Positions 15,031-28,000 of a stretch of 64,000 bases of DNA are shown here, in pieces. A model generated the notes under the pieces. It saw nothing but the letters and a program-made list of their open reading frames with translations. It made no database searches and had not been told where the DNA came from. Location of the stretch: assembly GCA_964247055.1 (NCBI GenBank), contig OZ176054.1, positions 7,750,001-7,814,000 of the forward strand, written 5' to 3'. The translations under genes and the position numbers were made by a program. Source of the stretch: Paragordius varius. Lineage: Eukaryota; Nematomorpha. Position 1 is the first letter of the stretch; every line of letters starts with the position of its first letter.

Positions 15031-16248
15031 TTATTCTTCAGATTGTTCTGGATCTATGAATGGTTTATCGATAGCACTAAAAATGAATAAAATTAGTTTA
15101 TTAAAACATAATTTTGAAAATAAAAGATCTAATACTTAATAGCCAAAGCCCCACAGAAAGGACAATCATCGCTAATGTATTTTTCAATTTTCTCCTAGTA
15201 AAATACATTAAAAATAAAATAAACTTGGGCTAATTGTTTGATAAACTTCAAGTTAGTATCCAAACTATTAACATTATCGTTAATTAATTTTGCTATTTCA
15301 GGATTTCGCGTTGAGGCATCAGTGGAGGAAAAGCATAATTTTTCTGCCTCTTCAAAAATTTTGCAATCGTCTTTTGGTAATAACTTTTTAATCTTAATAT
15401 ATGCAAAATGTTATCTAAAATATAATAACCATTTCCCCCGTTAAAAAAAGTACCAATTAATTGGATAAAAAATAAATTTTACAATGGAGACACCTCTTTA
15501 ATAAGGCAAAGTATGTGAAAAGCGTGAGTACACGGAAAAACATAAAAGGAATTTTGAAGATTTTTATTACAATTATTAGTAGATAAAAGAGCAGTCTGAC
15601 AACTAACACATTTTTCATCAAGTTCCATGGAAAGTGGTCTAAAAAACAAAATATGAATTATTCATTAATCGGTTTAAGGGGTATGAATTTCAAAATAAAT
15701 ATACGAGTTACTTGTTATTAATAAAGGAAATTTCACTATGCAGGGTGTTAGCCGTTTTTCCATGTGCTTCTATTTCTTGATCCAAAGTTTTTAAATGCGT
15801 GTTATAATGATTGAGAGATTCCAAAATAGACTCCTATAGTATGATGTAAAAATCATATGATATTATCAGATTTGAGTATTGAGTAAATAATTTTTCTCAT
15901 AAACTGTTATATTAAATCTAAAAATGAAATATGTGTGTTTTAATGAGAGAAATTTAAAAAACGCCACATAATTAACCTTTTTGATTAAAATGTTTTATTA
16001 GAATTGCTATTTAGTGAAGAAAAATCTAAAATTAGAAAAATATATAAGGATGATAACTTTAAAACAATCGATCGTGTGGAAATCGGGGAAATATGGCAAT
16101 AAATCTTCAATTTCCAAACAAAATTCACTTTGCTTAATAAGGGTGTCGCACAACATTTTAAGTGCATCATAATTGGGGGATGAGGGGTTTTGTATTGTTT
16201 TATCGTTAACTTCATTAGTTTGTGGCAAAGATTTTATGGAATGTTGTG

Positions 16249-16314
<66 letters not shown>

Positions 16315-19300
16315 GTGTAAGGATTACACTGGACAACAAATTTTTCTGCCACTCGAGTTTTTTGCATTTTTTGATAATTAGTATCATTCTAACAGTAAAT
16401 CCGAAATAAAAATTATAACTCGTTGGAAGAATTTTGTATAATTTGATTTTTTTGATTATGCGCCCTCTTTATCAAATTTTATTAAAAAATGTTTTTCTTT
16501 GAAAATATACAAGTAATGCCCCTTTTGTAATATATCATTCGAAAGAGTAATAAAAACTCTTTAAAATGCATATTAATATGTATTACATCGACAGTTAATA
16601 TTGGACACAAAGAGCGACAAACGCGCGAAGCGAGAGCATTTTTTTTAATTACTATATTTTTAAAACTAATAGATAAAAATAGCTAAAACTTTGTTTAGAT
16701 GGTGATGAATGTCCAAAAAAGATAACACAAGAAAGTTTTTTTGATTAAAACATTTTTTTATTGCTTTTATGTCACTCAAAACAGCCATTTTTAAGTTTTT
16801 GTTTTTTAAAAATTACCATCTCATCAATATTAATTTATTTTCTTTACGAGGCTGATAATTTCGAAATTTTTCAAGATAATAACAAGGTTTAAGGTATATT
16901 TGATCTATTATAGCAATTATGTAATAAATTTACAGTTATAACTATGCATTTTAGTATCCACTAGGTAAAATATTTATGATAATAATAATTTTTATTAAAA
17001 AAGCAAACCAAAAGCTTTTTCAAACATTTTTTTTAAATTAAATACTAATATAACCCTAATAATTATATTAAAATAATTTATATGATTTTCAAATTAGTTT
17101 GTCTGTGAAAATTCTTGACTTATTTAAGGATTGAAAATTTCGACCATTTAAATCCAAATAACTTTTACATCCGATTGATTTAAATGACTTACTACCATTT
17201 AAAAGATGCAGTTTTTTGAGCTCTTTCGAATGATATAAAATACATGGCTTCATATTTTAAACTTTTAATTTTCGAAATTTCGAGTTGAATGTTAAATCGG
17301 AGCCAAAAATTATCGATAAACTCTAATATAAAAATATTCTTTCATGCTAGACCAATTTTCTTTTCAGATATACTAATTATGTACTTTAATGAAATAAATT
17401 TTAAATTTACAAGAATGGCAGTTAAAAAAAGTTAAAATTTGTTGTCTAGTGTTATAAAACAGACATATACACAACACAAAACTGGAATCATACACAAACA
17501 AATATGGGATGTTAAAAGATTTCCAAAATGTCGCTAAAACGGGGTCTATTTTTATTGGACTGAGAAATTGTAATGTTTACAATTTGTACTTTGTTTTAAC
17601 AATTGTTATTAATATTAACCACTTCTGAATTTCAATATTTGGGCAAATAATTTTAGTTTAAATGTCTTAATAATATATATATATTCTAATAAAAAAATTA
17701 AGATTCTCATGGCGTATTAATATTGGGGGCTTCTTAAAAAAGTTTTTCCACTTTTGTGCCAATTAATATAGAAAAGTTGCATAATTAGCGCACATTCATA
17801 TCATTCGGTATTTTCCGTGTTATGTTTTTAAAAACTCTTTTTGTTCGGATTTTTTCGCACATAAAATGTTTTTTGTATTTTAATGCCGACCAATAACAAT
17901 TAACAATTTATCCTTTTATAAAATGGTTTTTTTAGCGAGTTCCCTATTTTTGACAAAAGAGTAACTGTATATATTATAACGGTCAAAAAATATACTTATA
18001 AGTTGTTTATGCAAGTCTTTTTACTAAATTAAAGGACAAATTACCTATGACAATCCATAACTTTTTGCGAAATGGGTCACCCAAACCGACTTGATTCGCT
18101 GTAGATTTTGCCAGTTCAATGTCAAACTATAAATTTTCATTAACTTATATTATGATTAATTAAAAAAACAAATTACTGTTATTTCCGAAAAAATGAAATA
18201 ATATGTAAAAACTTGTAAAGCCAATTTAACAGCCGTTTCTATTTGACTCATAACTATGCGAAGATGAACACATGCCCGTAAATTATTGTAATCATGACAT
18301 ATCCTTAAAGCGAATTGCGGATCATAACATATTTTATTACGGTCCTAATAATTAATTAATAAACTTATACTACACATTTTTCACAAATATTATATACCAT
18401 TTGCACTTCAAGAGTGTCCTTGAACATTTCAAGTTGGTCCATGAATTCACGTTGGTCCTTAAGCATATAAGTTTGGATTTAACCATAATTTTAGCCTGTA
18501 TTTTTTACTTTATTATATTTAAACCTAATTTCTTTATTTATCATATATTTATTCATTTTAAATTAAATTTTTTATTCAAAAACCTCTTTTTATATTATCC
18601 AATTCAACAATAATATTAACTTGAAAATATTTTTAACGAAAAATAGGAATTAAAAACACAGAATTATTTTTTTTTATTAACAAGTTGGAATAATATTAAT
18701 ATTAAAATATTTAATAAGTGAGTAAAAAGATATACGGTTTCTAAATGATTAAAAGTTGATATTGATTTAAAAGTAAGAGAATGTGTTAAACTGATAAAAT
18801 AGATGAATGATACACGGTTTAATTGATAAAAGTTAAAAACAAAATAAAAGTGTTTAAGGAACTTAAAGCGGGACCAACATGATCAAGAAAACTCTTAAAG
18901 TGCAAATAGTAATGAAAAAAGTAAAATAAATTATTAGCAGATATTTATAAGGCTTTAAAAGTACCAAGCCTTGAGATTTAAAATAATTTAGTAGCTTGTC
19001 AGGTTGATGTTGGCAATATAAGGAGATTAAAAAATTATGAATTTCTCGTGAAACAAAACATGGGTTATTTGTTGACAGAATGTCGCCATCATTCTACAAA
19101 AATCAAATAAGGTTAACTTTTATATCCCATAAAAATAAATTTTCATTTTTAAAAAATTATAATTAAAAGTCAAGAAACCTGGAAAAATGGTGAATCGATA
19201 AATGTTTGATCCAAAAGAGTTTTTGCTCTATTGGTCGTTGTGTTCATAGAATATTCTTCATAACTTGAAGATTTCTGATTCCTTCTGCAAAATATATTTA

Positions 19301-22191
19301 TTAGTTAATATCGGTGATTTATAAGTTTTCCTTTTAGTCGTCTAAATGTTTAAGCATAAAAAATCAGTTTTTACTTTATATTGATTAAACTCTTGTAAAA
19401 CATACAATTTCTATCGATCATTTTACAGTTTTCGTTTTAGTGGTTGCTTATTTCACAGGTAGGGCTATTCGCAGCACAGAAGTGTCTCGAAAAAAGAAAG
19501 GAAAAATTTGTTTATTTAAAATTTTGTTGTTTTTTCCAACGCTACTGTGTTACAAATCGCCCAACTATAGTGTGAAATAAGCAACCATTAAAAAGCATAC
19601 TATAAACAAAAAAACTCGCAAATAAAATATAATATTATTTCAAACCTGGCTGAAACATATAAACCTCAAAAGATGATCATTAAAAGATTTCAACAAAAGC
19701 GATAATATAGTGCTGTTCTAGTAGATTAATATTCTAAATTACTGCATTAAAGGTGCATGGATTTTTAAATAAACATAGAAATATTTACGGTTGTTTGAAA
19801 CTCAAAATTTTGACCGAATCTGTCAAGAAAGATCCAGTTTCCTTTTCGAGGTAATCGGGAATTTTAGATTTAAAGGGCCCATTTGTGCCATGATGAAGCA
19901 TTGAAATGCAACTCCAATTAGATTGATCACGGGTATTATTTCCATTGGTTGTGAAATTATAAGCATTTTTATTTACATTAAAGCCCAAATCACCATTGCT
20001 TTGTTGAGTACAACTGAGTAATGTATCAAACAAGGAATAAGAATTAATTTCTTCTTGTCTTTTCTGAGCCGTGACACAAAATTCGAGGTATTCTATAACC
20101 ATGGTAACATACTTGTTGGTAGATGTGTTAACATTAACATTGTTGCTCATATTATCCTTTTTATTATGGTTCAAAGCAAATAGATTTGTAGTTTTTTGCC
20201 CAATAAAGTCTTCATTTAATTCTGTCCTTGATTCCAGCGATATAAGGAGTAAGATGATGCTTGAAAAAAGGCGGGAAGGATCTAACCATACTTTACGTTT
20301 TAGGTAACAATCTTTCCAACTTGCAATTAAATGCGACGGTGAATGCGTAATGATATTGGAGGAATATTTAAAGTAAAGCGTTGGATCATGCTAGGGTAGA
20401 AATAAGTAAATCTTGGAATTATCTTAAGATAAGGTAAGTAATAGAAATCGAAAATAATTATTCCAACCTGTTTGCTAAGGAATTGTATAGCCGTGTGAAA
20501 ATCATTTTTAGCAATGTAATATTCAATAATTTTGTCATAATCTGGAAATAAACATGAAATATATACAGATATATTTAATGATTGATTCAAAAACAAATGG
20601 AAAATATCATCTACCTTTACAATGTTCGGCAAATGTCAAATAAGCTTCGTCAATCCCATAACTTTGTATGACTTTAAATATGATATCCTTATGTTGTAAG
20701 AGGCAATCCTAAAAACATACATATAAATATTTTCAAAAATTTATCTAAAAAACTATCGTTCATGGATTTTTAAAAAAATATGATTATTGATATTGATATG
20801 GTAGGAGTTTATTTTATCCAATGATAAAAGTTTGAGGGCAAATTAATTATATGCAACTGTTTTATACATTAATCAATAAAGATATTTAAATTAGATTATA
20901 TTGTAAATTTTCTTGATAAATAAATAAATAAAAAACATTGGAAATTCTAATAAATTATCTACAAAAGTACTTGTATGATAGGGGTGGTTAAAAATTCTTT
21001 GAACCTGGCTATTATAGATTTAAATTTTTTAGTCGTTGTTTGAATTTCACTCTTTTCAGACGAATGTCGAATATTTACAGATGAAACTAATTTCGCGGCT
21101 AATTCATTTTCAAGGTCATTAACTTTATCGGGAAAATCAATACTTTTTTGCAAAAAGTTAGTCAGTAATGTGAGATATAACTGACAAATCCATAAAACTA
21201 GAATGGTTATTTGTTTTCGATCCTGTTGTTAATATATAAAAAATATAAATACTTGAAACGAATTCAATTCACCCCCTTTTAACATTAATGTGAGGTAAGT
21301 TATTAATCCATTATATAGTTTTTCTGTCATCAATGCATCATTAGATATTCTAATAAGGTTAATTAAGATATTGCGTACTTGTCAATCTGTTCATAAAACT
21401 TTAAACCAACTTCATTAATAGTTATTTTCCCGTCCTTTATAATATCTAAAATATAATAAATGATTAAAACAAAAAATTATATCTATATTGATTGAAATTG
21501 AATACAAACCCCTTTCATTATCGATCAATATTTTTGTGCATTTAGAGTAAAGTGTGGCGGCTTCTTCGTAATTTTCAAGAACATCAAATGTATAATTGGC
21601 TTGGGCTAAATCAATTTCTGATAATCTGGCTTTGGTTTCAGGGTTGTCGGAATTTGACCCCTTGAATTTTAAAATACAAATAAAAACATTCCAAAAATAT
21701 ACAATAGTAAATTAAAGATCTCAAAAATAAAAAGCAAATAGAAAATCTAAAAAACCGATTTTGAAAGATACGTAATCGCAATTGACTCGATTGAAATATA
21801 GGGTTATATCATATTAGCCATTCAAACACAAATTTAAATAGTAAAATGAGAATAAATATAAATATTTTACCCAACCTAAAAACTATTGCGATTATTTCGT
21901 CAAAAATAACGCTAATTCCCAATATAAAACATATAAAAAACGGCCAAAACAGGTATTTATGATAGTCGAAGATTTTCTAATTTTTAAAAAATTCTTACTT
22001 GAATGCAATATTTGCGGGCAGATTCATAATCTCCATTGGATAAAAAATATCGCCAAATGTTTCGACCTTCATCTGTTATGCGATATCTCAGCACAGCTGA
22101 TGCACAAAACACCCAAAAGCTAGAGATTATATCAGGATTAGTATTTCCTTTATCAATGCAAATACCCTTACAAGTACCATATTCCTAATCA

Positions 22192-22226
<35 letters not shown>

Positions 22227-25010
22227 CATTAGTTTGTACCTCAAAATAAGGAAAAAATATTTATTATTAGCTCTAAAAATATTTATTTCCAAATATTTAC
22301 ACCTAAGGTTATAAAGTTGATTTTACGCTTAATTTCAATCAATATGATTAACACATAATATTAAGAGGTTTGAGCAAAGATACAATTTAAAAATATCAAA
22401 AACAATTAAAAAATAAAAATTGATTGTTTTAAAAAGGGCTAATTTGCGTTAATGTTATTACTCTTAATTTGGGTCGATATCATATATTAATGCATATACA
22501 TAAATCAAATAATTAATAATAAATATACAATTTAATAAAAAAATGATGAGCATTTACAATGGGAATTATATCTTCAAAGGCGATTTCTTTCGTTTTAACA
22601 TTGATGGCTATTAGTCTAATTATAAATATATATTCTTATATAAACATTTGTTTTATCAAAATAATGAAATATAAAAGAACCACCAACCTATCTGGATAAA
22701 GTAATAAAATGTGAAATTGAGTAAGTATTGCCCCGCAACACTGGGTATCTTTACGGGCTAAATCAATGGTCCTGGGGTAAGGGAGCAAAGAATTATCGAT
22801 TAAAATTGAATCTGTACGCTTTGAAAACGTTCCGTCCAACGAACATAAATATATACCAGCTCCTTTAGATATTACAATTACATTATTATTAATAATAAAC
22901 ATTAACAGAGAAAAGTAATATTTTTAAAAATTAATAAACATTACACTTTAAATTTTTTTAATATAGACTAAAGAGAATGAATATTTTATGTGAATAAAAA
23001 AAATCTCGTATACAGTAAAAACTGAAATTATGCGGACAAAACGTAAAAATATAAAGCACAACCATCCTTTTTAATTCTCGATTTATTTCAATATAACTCA
23101 TTGTTTTAAATGGCATTTGTAGTAGAGATTATTACTAACACAATCATTCTTTATTTTACAATTGTAACTAAATAGGTTATATGAGAAAATTAAGGTTTAA
23201 AAAAGTATGGTCTTTTGGATAAACATATTTGTCTTTATATTTTTACGTTTTGTCCGTTTAATTTTAATATTTACTGTACTATATATTAAACAATATCCAA
23301 TATTATCAATATATATGGCAGTATCTTCTTGAATAAATGAATAAAATATAGCATTTATATAATATGCTAAAACTGTTTATTATCACGTTATAATTATCAA
23401 AATGAAAAACTAGCCACATAATCGATAAATATATCATATAGCAGCATTACAATATTCACCAATTCTTTTCATAAATCATGTACCGTTTAATTGTGCTTAA
23501 TGAGCAATCTTAAAAAAAAGATAATTTCGTCAAAGTTTGATTTCTTATTTTATTCTTTCAAATTTATTTTATATAATATATGTAATGCATATTATTAATT
23601 ACAAGCCAAGGCCGTTTTTGGCCTTATTATCCCTCCATAATTTTTAATAAAAGGTATAAGTGGCAAAAGAATTAAAATAAATGTATACCACATAACCAAG
23701 CCAATGATGTTGGAAATCTATCTTCTCGATTGGAATTAAGAGTTAAAAATGAATGAGGCAAATCTCCGGGCAACTCATAAAATTTTTCTATTGTGTGATG
23801 ATATAAAAGTGGTATAATATAAAATTATAGTCAAAATTAATTTATTTTAAAGTTTAATATTAAAACTAAATTAAACTAATTATACCTGGAATATTTTCAT
23901 ATTTTGTAAATATTTTGTATAAATATGGCGTATCATGTGACGAGGTGCTTTGAGTTGATGTTGGAACCGATATACTGTGAATGTATTGATATAATCGACT
24001 AAAAAGGTATAAATCATATATTGTACTGAGCAGTTGTAATTATTACAAAATATTTGTAAATATCATCCACATTTCGATTGTTGGTATTTGGTATTCGATG
24101 AAACGTTATGCCCTCAATGCTGCAAATTTTTTCTTTGCTTAAATTTATAATCTATTCCATATAAAATATATAAATAATCTTTTATAAAAACTAAAAATGG
24201 AAAAGTTTTGATATATAGCGCATTTATTTTTTTAGCGGTTATCGGTTTATATATAAATCAGTGTGTATATGTAAAATTTGGTTATATACTTATTAATTGA
24301 ATTAATTGATAAAGCTTAAAATTGAGTTAAATAAAAAATATTTATCTAAAATTATATTTTTCTGAAGTAAAGTGTTAAAAAATTATTATTCCCAATTTTT
24401 TTGGAAAAATATAATTTTAAAACATATTTACGGTTTTAGTGTAAAGCTCCCACGATGTTGGGAAAAAGGGTCTTTCTTCAGGAGATATATTAGTTTCGAT
24501 TACCAAACCTTTGGATGTTCCTAACAAAATCGAACCTGTTAATGCTTTATTACTAGTAGTTTCTTCATTCCATGCTAAGCATGTAATAATGTTGTCCTAA
24601 AATATATGACATCACATACTTTAAGCTTAGAAAGATATCGTAATTTTCTAGCAGATTTGGCAAGATATAAATTATCGCCCTGATATGTCGAAAGAATAGT
24701 GTGCAGGGCAGATGGATGTGTATGTAAATGGCTTATAAAGTAATCCTTGAATCCTGATGGATATAAAGAGTATAATGGCGAATTCAAGTAAACATCGATT
24801 TCTGCCATTAAGAAAAAATTAAACCCTCATGATTTTCTGGATCTCTAAGGTTTACCCTAATCAGGGTATTATTTTGTAAACCTAGCAAAACAAAATTATT
24901 ACAGACTGTCATGTGTTTAATAACATGCTTAGGCCTAGTTATGTTTGTTAAATATTATATATTTACTTAAAGTTAATCCTGTGTCTGCTAAATATATCAG
25001 AATGGGTCAT
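15031..25010 (-). CDS. VPS18: VPS18, HOPS/CORVET tethering subunit
   Basis: Core subunit of the class C Vps complexes that tether late endosomes, lysosomes and vacuoles. Twenty-seven exons (minus strand, high to low): 24967-25010, 24825-24934, 24620-24801, 24424-24596, 24027-24137, 23886-23998, 23689-23787, 22688-22862, 22558-22615, 21999-22184, 21510-21660, 21379-21445, 21253-21349, 20971-21222, 20615-20708, 20468-20541, 19789-20390, 19179-19284, 18965-19093, 18213-18344, 18045-18126, 16058-16248, 15712-15833, 15494-15638, 15225-15392, 15136-15194, 15031-15076. They total 3768 nt, 1255 residues; the human protein has 973. N-terminal propeller landmarks are IFSRHRINF, YFVIITTAHRLYQ and AWLCGAGIY. 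Clathrin-repeat solenoid landmarks are VIEYLEFCV and ALRICHDYNNLRACVH, with LPYFPDFHTID beyond it. The C-terminal RING reads CVSCQ...FPCTHAFHILCL...CPFC and the protein ends IDKPFIDPEQ. The extra length is mostly low-complexity inserts, as in the 602-nt exon. Start chosen for agreement with the family N-terminus. Confidence 0.94.
16250..16311. repeat. (AT)n microsatellite at a VPS18 splice acceptor
   Basis: About 30 AT units. On the minus strand the tract runs directly into the TATATAG acceptor of the exon starting at 16248. Confidence 0.85.
16327..17451. mobile_element. CACTA (EnSpm)-type non-autonomous element
   Basis: A 1125-bp element in a VPS18 intron. Left end CACTGGACAACAAATTT, right end AAATTTGTTGTCTAGTG, flanked by perfect 3-bp duplications TTA (16324-16326 and 17452-17454). 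CACTA/CACTG termini with 3-bp duplications define the superfamily. No transposase frame was seen. Confidence 0.75.
18394..18912. mobile_element. Foldback MITE with ATACCATTTGCAC end (family B, copy 1)
   Basis: The left end, ATACCATTTGCACTTCAAG, is followed by tandem ~22-bp units containing CCTTGAACATTTCAAGTTGG. A weaker inverse lies at the right end, finishing AAAGTGCAAATAGT. It lies in a VPS18 intron. Better copy: 46211-46794. Confidence 0.65.
19424..19604. mobile_element. Tc1/mariner-like MITE (family A, copy 1)
   Basis: The inverted ends contain GTGGTTGCTTATTTCACA and GTGTGAAATAAGCAACCA, with TACAG and CTATA at the tips, in a VPS18 intron. Relatives are at 59066-59279 and 60390-60614. Confidence 0.65.
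22198..22223. repeat. (AT)n microsatellite beside a VPS18 splice acceptor
   Basis: Short AT run ending about 13 bp from the acceptor of the exon starting at 22184 (minus strand). Confidence 0.8.
23011..23278. mobile_element. Tc1/mariner-like MITE (family F, copy 3)
   Basis: Best-preserved copy: TACAGTAAAAACTGAAATTA on the left, TTTAATATTTACTGTA on the right, and inner inverted blocks GGACAAAACGTAAAAATATA and TATATTTTTACGTTTTGTCC. Length 268 bp, TA at both tips, in a VPS18 intron. Confidence 0.8.
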
Positions 25011-25065
25011 GTTTTAAATTTGAATTTCCATGCGTATTGAATGGGCACGCATTAAAACATGTTGA
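25011..25065. promoter_or_regulatory. 55-bp divergent interval between VPS18 and FCP1 start codons
   Basis: The VPS18 ATG (minus, 25010) and the FCP1 ATG (plus, 25066) are separated by 55 bp, so both promoters and 5' UTRs must overlap or extend into each other's coding region. No TATA box or other element is evident. The boundaries rest on homology-guided start choices; undetected upstream non-coding exons are possible. Confidence 0.6.
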
Positions 25066-28000
25066 ATGCTTACCGAAATTTTGAGATTAGAATTGGAACA
25101 GCCTATTATAGTGAAAAAACATCAAATGCACGAAGGTGACATTATACTGGCAAATAATGTTTTGTTCACTTACAGTTTCGAAAATGAATTATCTAAATCA
25201 CAAACTTATAAAATCCCATTTACTGCTCAAATTAACAAAATTCTTTTTAATCGCAATGATATAATACAACCCAAGTTTTAATGCTAAGTTATATTATATA
25301 GTCAACCATTATTTGAGGTGATACCTGGGTGTTCGCATCCTACTCTACTTAAGGGTATGTGTGCAATATGTGGTCAATTAGTTTCCGAAATAAAATCCGA
25401 TAGTTATTTATCTATCATTCATAATACACCTCAACTCATCGTTCACCAAGACGTAATTTTTTAATTAACAAATAATGAGTTCTGACTTGATGATATCCTA
25501 ATGTGACCAGATATTTTGAACTTGGACGCAGTACAAAATTAAAACATACTTTGCCTGTATTTACATTATCGTGTGGTATATTACACAGTTTCCACAAAAT
25601 ATCCTGATGAAATATAAATATTCTGATAGGAAAATATCAGGATTATCATGATGTTTTTGGTTTTAACCTTGAATTAACGAAAGCTATTTACACTTTTATG
25701 GTAGGTGCTCCTATAAAATTGCATAAGGTGCGCAATTTTTTCAAATATATTTTTTGGTTAAAGCTAAATGCTTTATTAAAAATATCACTAAAATATAACA
25801 TATATAAAAAGCTAAAATATTGTTAAAAATTCTAAATTTTTAGATGTGAGCTCTGAAAGTCTCAAATTTTTTCGCTCTTTTAAAATGGACTGTTCTCTTA
25901 AAAATTCTGACATTGTGCAATAATACATATACTAAATTTTCACAACTAAATATATTTTTTACAAAATACACACTTTCAAAAATTTAATTTTTAGCAAAAT
26001 TTTGTTGAAGCGTAATTTATATTATTTTGAGCATGAAACGATGTAAACGGTTGAGATGTTATAACATATTATATATATAATTCGAATAATGCTAATTCTC
26101 AATCAAAATTTTGATTAAAATATTCGTTCCTTTCAACATCATCGAATTATTTAGAAAAAGGGATTATTATATCTTAAAGCGTTATACCGTTTCCATCATG
26201 CTTTGAAATCGTTAGAAGTACGCTTCAACAAAATTTCTCTAATTTATTTATGCAAAAAAATAAGAAAACTTAAAAAAATGAAAGTTTAGGAGAAAATTAA
26301 GTAATATCATACCTCCCACCTAATGAGTATAGAAAACGTAAAAACTCTTAATTTTTTAATACTAAAAGGAAGGGTTTGGAACCGGTGTAAAAAAAGTGGA
26401 ACCGCGATGGTTCTTTTAAAATTTCGCGGTTCAGGAACCGGTTCTTTATATTTAGAAGCGGTTCCATGTTCTGTTCCTGACTTTTGATCAAATGATTTTA
26501 CAAAATTATTATAATAATAATCCAATCAAAATATTAACAATTAAAAAACAATTTATTATTTGCCAAATGTATAGTGAAAGAAAAGTTTAGCATAATAAAT
26601 GAAACAAATTATAAAAATATAATAGGAAAATGTATAAGTACAAAGGTATATAATGAGTGTTAAATGAAGTATGGTATCTAAAAAAAAATTTATTTAACTT
26701 TAAAAAATTTTTGCACCAAGCATTTTGCTGTTCAAACTGCTTCTCAGGTCTGAAAATAAATTAAGGGTTAAAACTCCTTTCAACGGAGACCAATATATAT
26801 ATTAACATGTGTACTATAGCTAACCTTGAGTTATGACTATTAGTTTTTTTAAAAACAGCCAAATAGCCCAAAATTTAGAGAGTATCGCTAATATAATATT
26901 AGGCTCTTAGTTTTAGGTTTAAGGTATTTAATATGTAGTGGCACAATCAAATTTAAATAATAAAATAAAATTTTATAATAAAAATCATATGGGAACCAGT
27001 AATTAAGGGGGTGGAACCGGAACCGGGTTTTTTCGTAAACGGTCTGGAACCGCGTTGGTTCCATCCCAATGGAACCGGTTCATGCTAAAATCCCTGGGAA
27101 AGGGTTCCGGTTCCAAGCCCTGCTAAAAGGTTATTTCAAAATCATATGCCATATATAATAATTTTATATAATATGTTACGGGAATAACAATTTTCTATAG
27201 AATTTTCCGTTTAATAATTATAACAAAAAATGAACTTTTTAAACTTAAACATTTATTAAAATATCACAAATTAATTTTGCTAATATTAAATTTTGAGGCA
27301 CCCCTTTTTGCGGAACCCCTGAGTGAAAGAGTCATTAACCTGAATCTTATGGTGTGGAGTCCGAAATTTATAGTTTCGCCACTGCACGAAAGGCTGCAAT
27401 CCTAAGTTTGTATAATTTAAGCAGAAAATAAAATATTAACCAATTAAGGCCAATCTTTGTTTTTTACCGCAAAATAAACCATTTCTTTACAAATTATGGT
27501 GTTATTTTTACTGAGACTATATTAAAATCTAAAATAATTTTTTTGAATTAATAAAAGGTAATCTATATATTTATAAAAATGGAAAATGCTGGCTTTGTGA
27601 TCTGGTACAGAAAAACCGGTAGACCCAATCAAATCCAAATATCGAAAAAATATAATCATTTATAAATGTCCCGACAATAGCTTCGCCCTTTTTTTGAAAT
27701 AGGCCCCCAGTTCGGGCCCACCCCGTATGAAAAACGGTTTTTTTTGAAAACAGAAGTCCACAAAATCGTGTTTTTGAGACAATTTTCCGGAGAACGTGTT
27801 GGACCATTCAATTTCAAATATGATTTTTGTTTACTTATTTTCGATTGCGCCGAACATAGTCGAGTCACTTTTTTGATTTAGGCCCTCTTTTTACCCGCTC
27901 CCCCCGTAAAATGCCACCTTTTTCAAAAAACAAAGTCCACAAAAATAATTTTTTAAATCGATTTTTCGTCCTAGGTATGAGACCTTAAAAATTCAATAAA

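Noticed and set aside
16007-16409. Long frames with Ile-Tyr runs on both strands
   Set aside because: Products of the (AT)n microsatellite. Only the minus-strand part below 16248 is the real VPS18 exon.
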